DNA of 6,834 nucleotides from contig DGZR01000026.1 in NCBI GenBank assembly GCA_002397155.1, forward strand, positions 1-6,834, given 5' to 3'. The stretch comes from Firmicutes bacterium UBA4975 (GTDB taxonomy: Bacteria; Bacillota; Proteinivoracia; UBA4975). Positions 5,181 through 6,834 of this stretch are shown here, one piece after another (within the stretch, counting starts at the first letter, position 1; every line of letters starts with the position of its first letter). The position numbers and the translations under genes were made by a program. Under the pieces are notes generated by a model that saw only the letters and a program-made list of their open reading frames with translations, was not told the DNA's origin and ran no database searches.

Positions 5181-6834
5181 TGCTCAATGTCACCATCGAC
5201 GGTCAACCCCTGCAGGTTGAAAAGGGCACGACCATCCTGGAAGCCTGCGAGTTCCTGGGGATAGAAATCCCAACCCTGTGCAACCTGGAGTACCTTTCCC
5301 CGGAAGGCGCCTGCCGCATGTGTGTGGTCGAGGTAAAAGGAATTCAAAACCTCCAGGTTTCCTGCGCCACCCCCTGCACCGAGGGCATGGAAGTAACCAC
5401 CATGAACGAAAGGATCTATGCTTTCCGCCGCCTGATTATAGAACTGCTACTGGCCAACCACAACACCGACTGCTTCAACTGTTCCGCTAACGGTGAATGT
5501 AAGCTTTACCAATACGCCATGGAATACGAAGTGGAAAAAACCCGTTTCGTCAACACCCGGGGGACCCCCCCGGTGGACGATAGCAATAAATTTTTTAACT
5601 ACGACCCCGCCAAGTGCATCCTTTGCCACCGCTGCGTCCGGGTGTGCAATGAACGGCAGAGCAACCGCACCCTGGGCCTCATCGACCGGGGGGTGAAGAC
5701 GACCATGGGTCTGCCCTTTGACCAGCTCTTCATCGACAGCAATTGCGTCTCCTGCGGCAACTGCGTCTCGGTCTGCCCCACCGGCGCCCTCACCACCAAG
5801 GCCAGCAAAAAATTCCGGCCCTGGGAAGTGACCAAGACCCGCACCACCTGTCCTTACTGCGGCGTGGGCTGCCAGCTTGATCTGCTGGTGAAAAACGGCA
5901 AAGTGGTGGGCGTCGAGCCGGCCGACGGCAAGGCCAACCAGGGCCTCTTATGCGTCAAGGGCAAGTTTGCCTACAACTTTATTAACCATCCCGACCGGCT
6001 AAAGACGCCCCTCATCCGCAAAGAGGGGGTCCTCACCCCCGTCGGCTGGGACGAGGCTCTGGACTTTGTCACGGCAGGGATTAAGAAAATCCGCGAGGAA
6101 AGCGGCCCCGACGCCATCGCCGGCTTTTCTTCCTCCCGCACCACCAATGAGGACAACTATGTCTTTATGAAAATGATGAGAGCGGCAATTGGCACGAACA
6201 ACGTGGACAATTGCGCCCGGGTCTGACACGCTCCTACTGTGGCTGGTCTAGCCACAACACTGGGCAGCGGCGCCATGACCAACTCCATCGCCGAAGTAGT
6301 GGACGCCGACGTGGTCTTCATCATCGGTTCCAACCCCACCGAAGCTCATCCCGTCATCGGCGCTCAAATCCGCCAAGCTAGGGATCGGGGTGCTCGCCTC
6401 ATCGTCGTGGACCCCAGGGACATCGACCTGGCCCAGGAGGCGGAAATTCACCTGCGCCTCAACCCCGGCACCAATGTGGCCCTGCTCAACGGCCTGATGA
6501 ACATCATCATCACCGAGGGGATTCTGGCCAAGGACTATGTGGAAAACCGCACCGAGGGCTTCAATGAGCTTTGGGAAATCGTCAAAGAATACACTCCGGA
6601 AAAGACCGCGGCAATCTGCGGCGTCGATGCCGAAGACCTAAAAGCAGCGGCCCGCCTTTACGCCACCGCCGATAAGGCCCCCATCTTCTACTGCCTGGGG
6701 GTAACCGAACACTCCAGCGGCACTACCGGGGTCATGTCCGTGGCCAACCTGGCCCTGCTCTGCGGCAAGGTGGGTAAGTACGCCTGCGGCGTCAACCCCC
6801 TGCGGGGGCAAAACAACGTCCAGGGCGCCTGCGA
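5180..6834 (+). CDS. fdhA: Selenocysteine-containing formate dehydrogenase catalytic subunit, NuoG-fused (C-terminus beyond window)
   Basis: The frame is read through the TGA at 6224-6226 as selenocysteine (residue 349) and is open to the window end, giving 551 residues so far. It oxidises formate to CO2, or does the reverse, at a Mo/W bis-MGD centre. Domains: an N-terminal [2Fe-2S] domain (C34, C45, C48, C62); a His-Cys [4Fe-4S] site (H94, C98, C101, C107); two ferredoxin-type [4Fe-4S] sites (C146, C149, C152, C156 and C189, C192, C195, C199); then the molybdopterin domain with its own [4Fe-4S] site (C224, C227, C231, C258) and K260 in the CVKG position. NCARV-Sec-H-APTVAGLA is the active-site signature, with H350 next to Sec. 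VNPLRGQNNVQGACD near the edge is also typical. Roughly 340 residues should remain outside. There is no Tat signal, so it is cytoplasmic. The ATG overlaps the upstream TAA, with AAGGAAGGG before it. Confidence 0.95.
6224..6226 (+). other. In-frame TGA selenocysteine codon
   Basis: The TGA falls exactly where formate dehydrogenases have selenocysteine or cysteine: NCARV precedes it and HAPTVAGLATTLGSGAMTNS follows in the same frame, with no stop for the remaining 202 codons. A sequencing error is unlikely, because the frame is unchanged and a SECIS hairpin follows directly. Confidence 0.95.
6230..6265 (+). promoter_or_regulatory. Bacterial SECIS element (SelB-binding hairpin)
   Basis: TGTGGCT (6238-6244) pairs perfectly with AGCCACA (6250-6256) around a GGTCT loop (6245-6249). 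A lower stem of four pairs joins 6230-6233 (GCTC) with 6262-6265 (GGGC), with one G-T pair. The loop is the GGUCU of the E. coli fdhF SECIS as I recall it. The distance from the T of TGA to the loop is 21 bases, also as in fdhF. It lies inside the coding sequence, as bacterial SECIS elements must. Confidence 0.9.

Noticed and set aside
6157..6451. Minus-strand open frames antisense to fdhA around the recoded TGA
   Set aside because: The sense strand encodes conserved formate dehydrogenase sequence throughout; these are shadows.
1..6834. CRISPR array, tRNA/rRNA genes, insertion sequence or integrase
   Set aside because: I saw no regularly spaced direct repeats, tRNA-like cloverleaf, transposase sequence or terminal inverted repeats with target duplications.

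Overview
The window looks like chromosomal DNA from an anaerobic, probably thermophilic, moderately GC-rich member of the Clostridia (Moorella/Peptococcaceae type). This is inferred from three things: a selenocysteine-containing, NuoG-fused formate dehydrogenase, strong GGAGG-type ribosome binding sites, and the protein flavour. No marker fixes the genus.

Layout. The left part is on the minus strand: the N-terminal part of a GNAT-family acetyltransferase (cut by the window edge) lies downstream of rsgA, a circularly permuted GTPase of 30S ribosome maturation that starts at TTG. A gene-poor divergent region of about 460 bases (1396-1857) follows. It holds several inverted repeats, a strong ribosome binding site with a possible small upstream reading frame ahead of rsgA, and an extended -10 promoter facing right. 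That promoter serves a two-gene plus-strand unit: a NimA-like flavin-binding protein of the pyridoxamine 5'-phosphate oxidase family, and mobB (molybdopterin guanine dinucleotide synthesis). The unit ends at a clear intrinsic terminator (3163-3188).

An AT-rich leader (about 3189-3408) follows, with perfect palindromes, repeated GTACTTT motifs and a sigma-A-like promoter. It drives a tightly overlapping operon: a NuoE-type [2Fe-2S] subunit, a NuoF-type FMN/NAD(P)H subunit, and the catalytic formate dehydrogenase subunit, which runs off the right edge. An ordinary ORF call ends the catalytic gene at an in-frame TGA at 6224-6226. That TGA is a selenocysteine codon: the frame stays open to the window end with correct family sequence, and a bacterial SECIS hairpin with a GGTCT loop follows at the proper distance.

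How the genes work together. The three subunits form a soluble NAD(P)-linked formate dehydrogenase / CO2 reductase: formate is oxidised at the Mo/W-bis-MGD-Sec site, and electrons pass through the NuoG-like clusters to FMN and NAD(P). MobB, encoded just upstream, plausibly supports the guanine dinucleotide form of the cofactor. The operon family is known. The unusual points are the recoded codon, the compact subunit architecture, the repeated motif in the leader and the odd rsgA 5' region.
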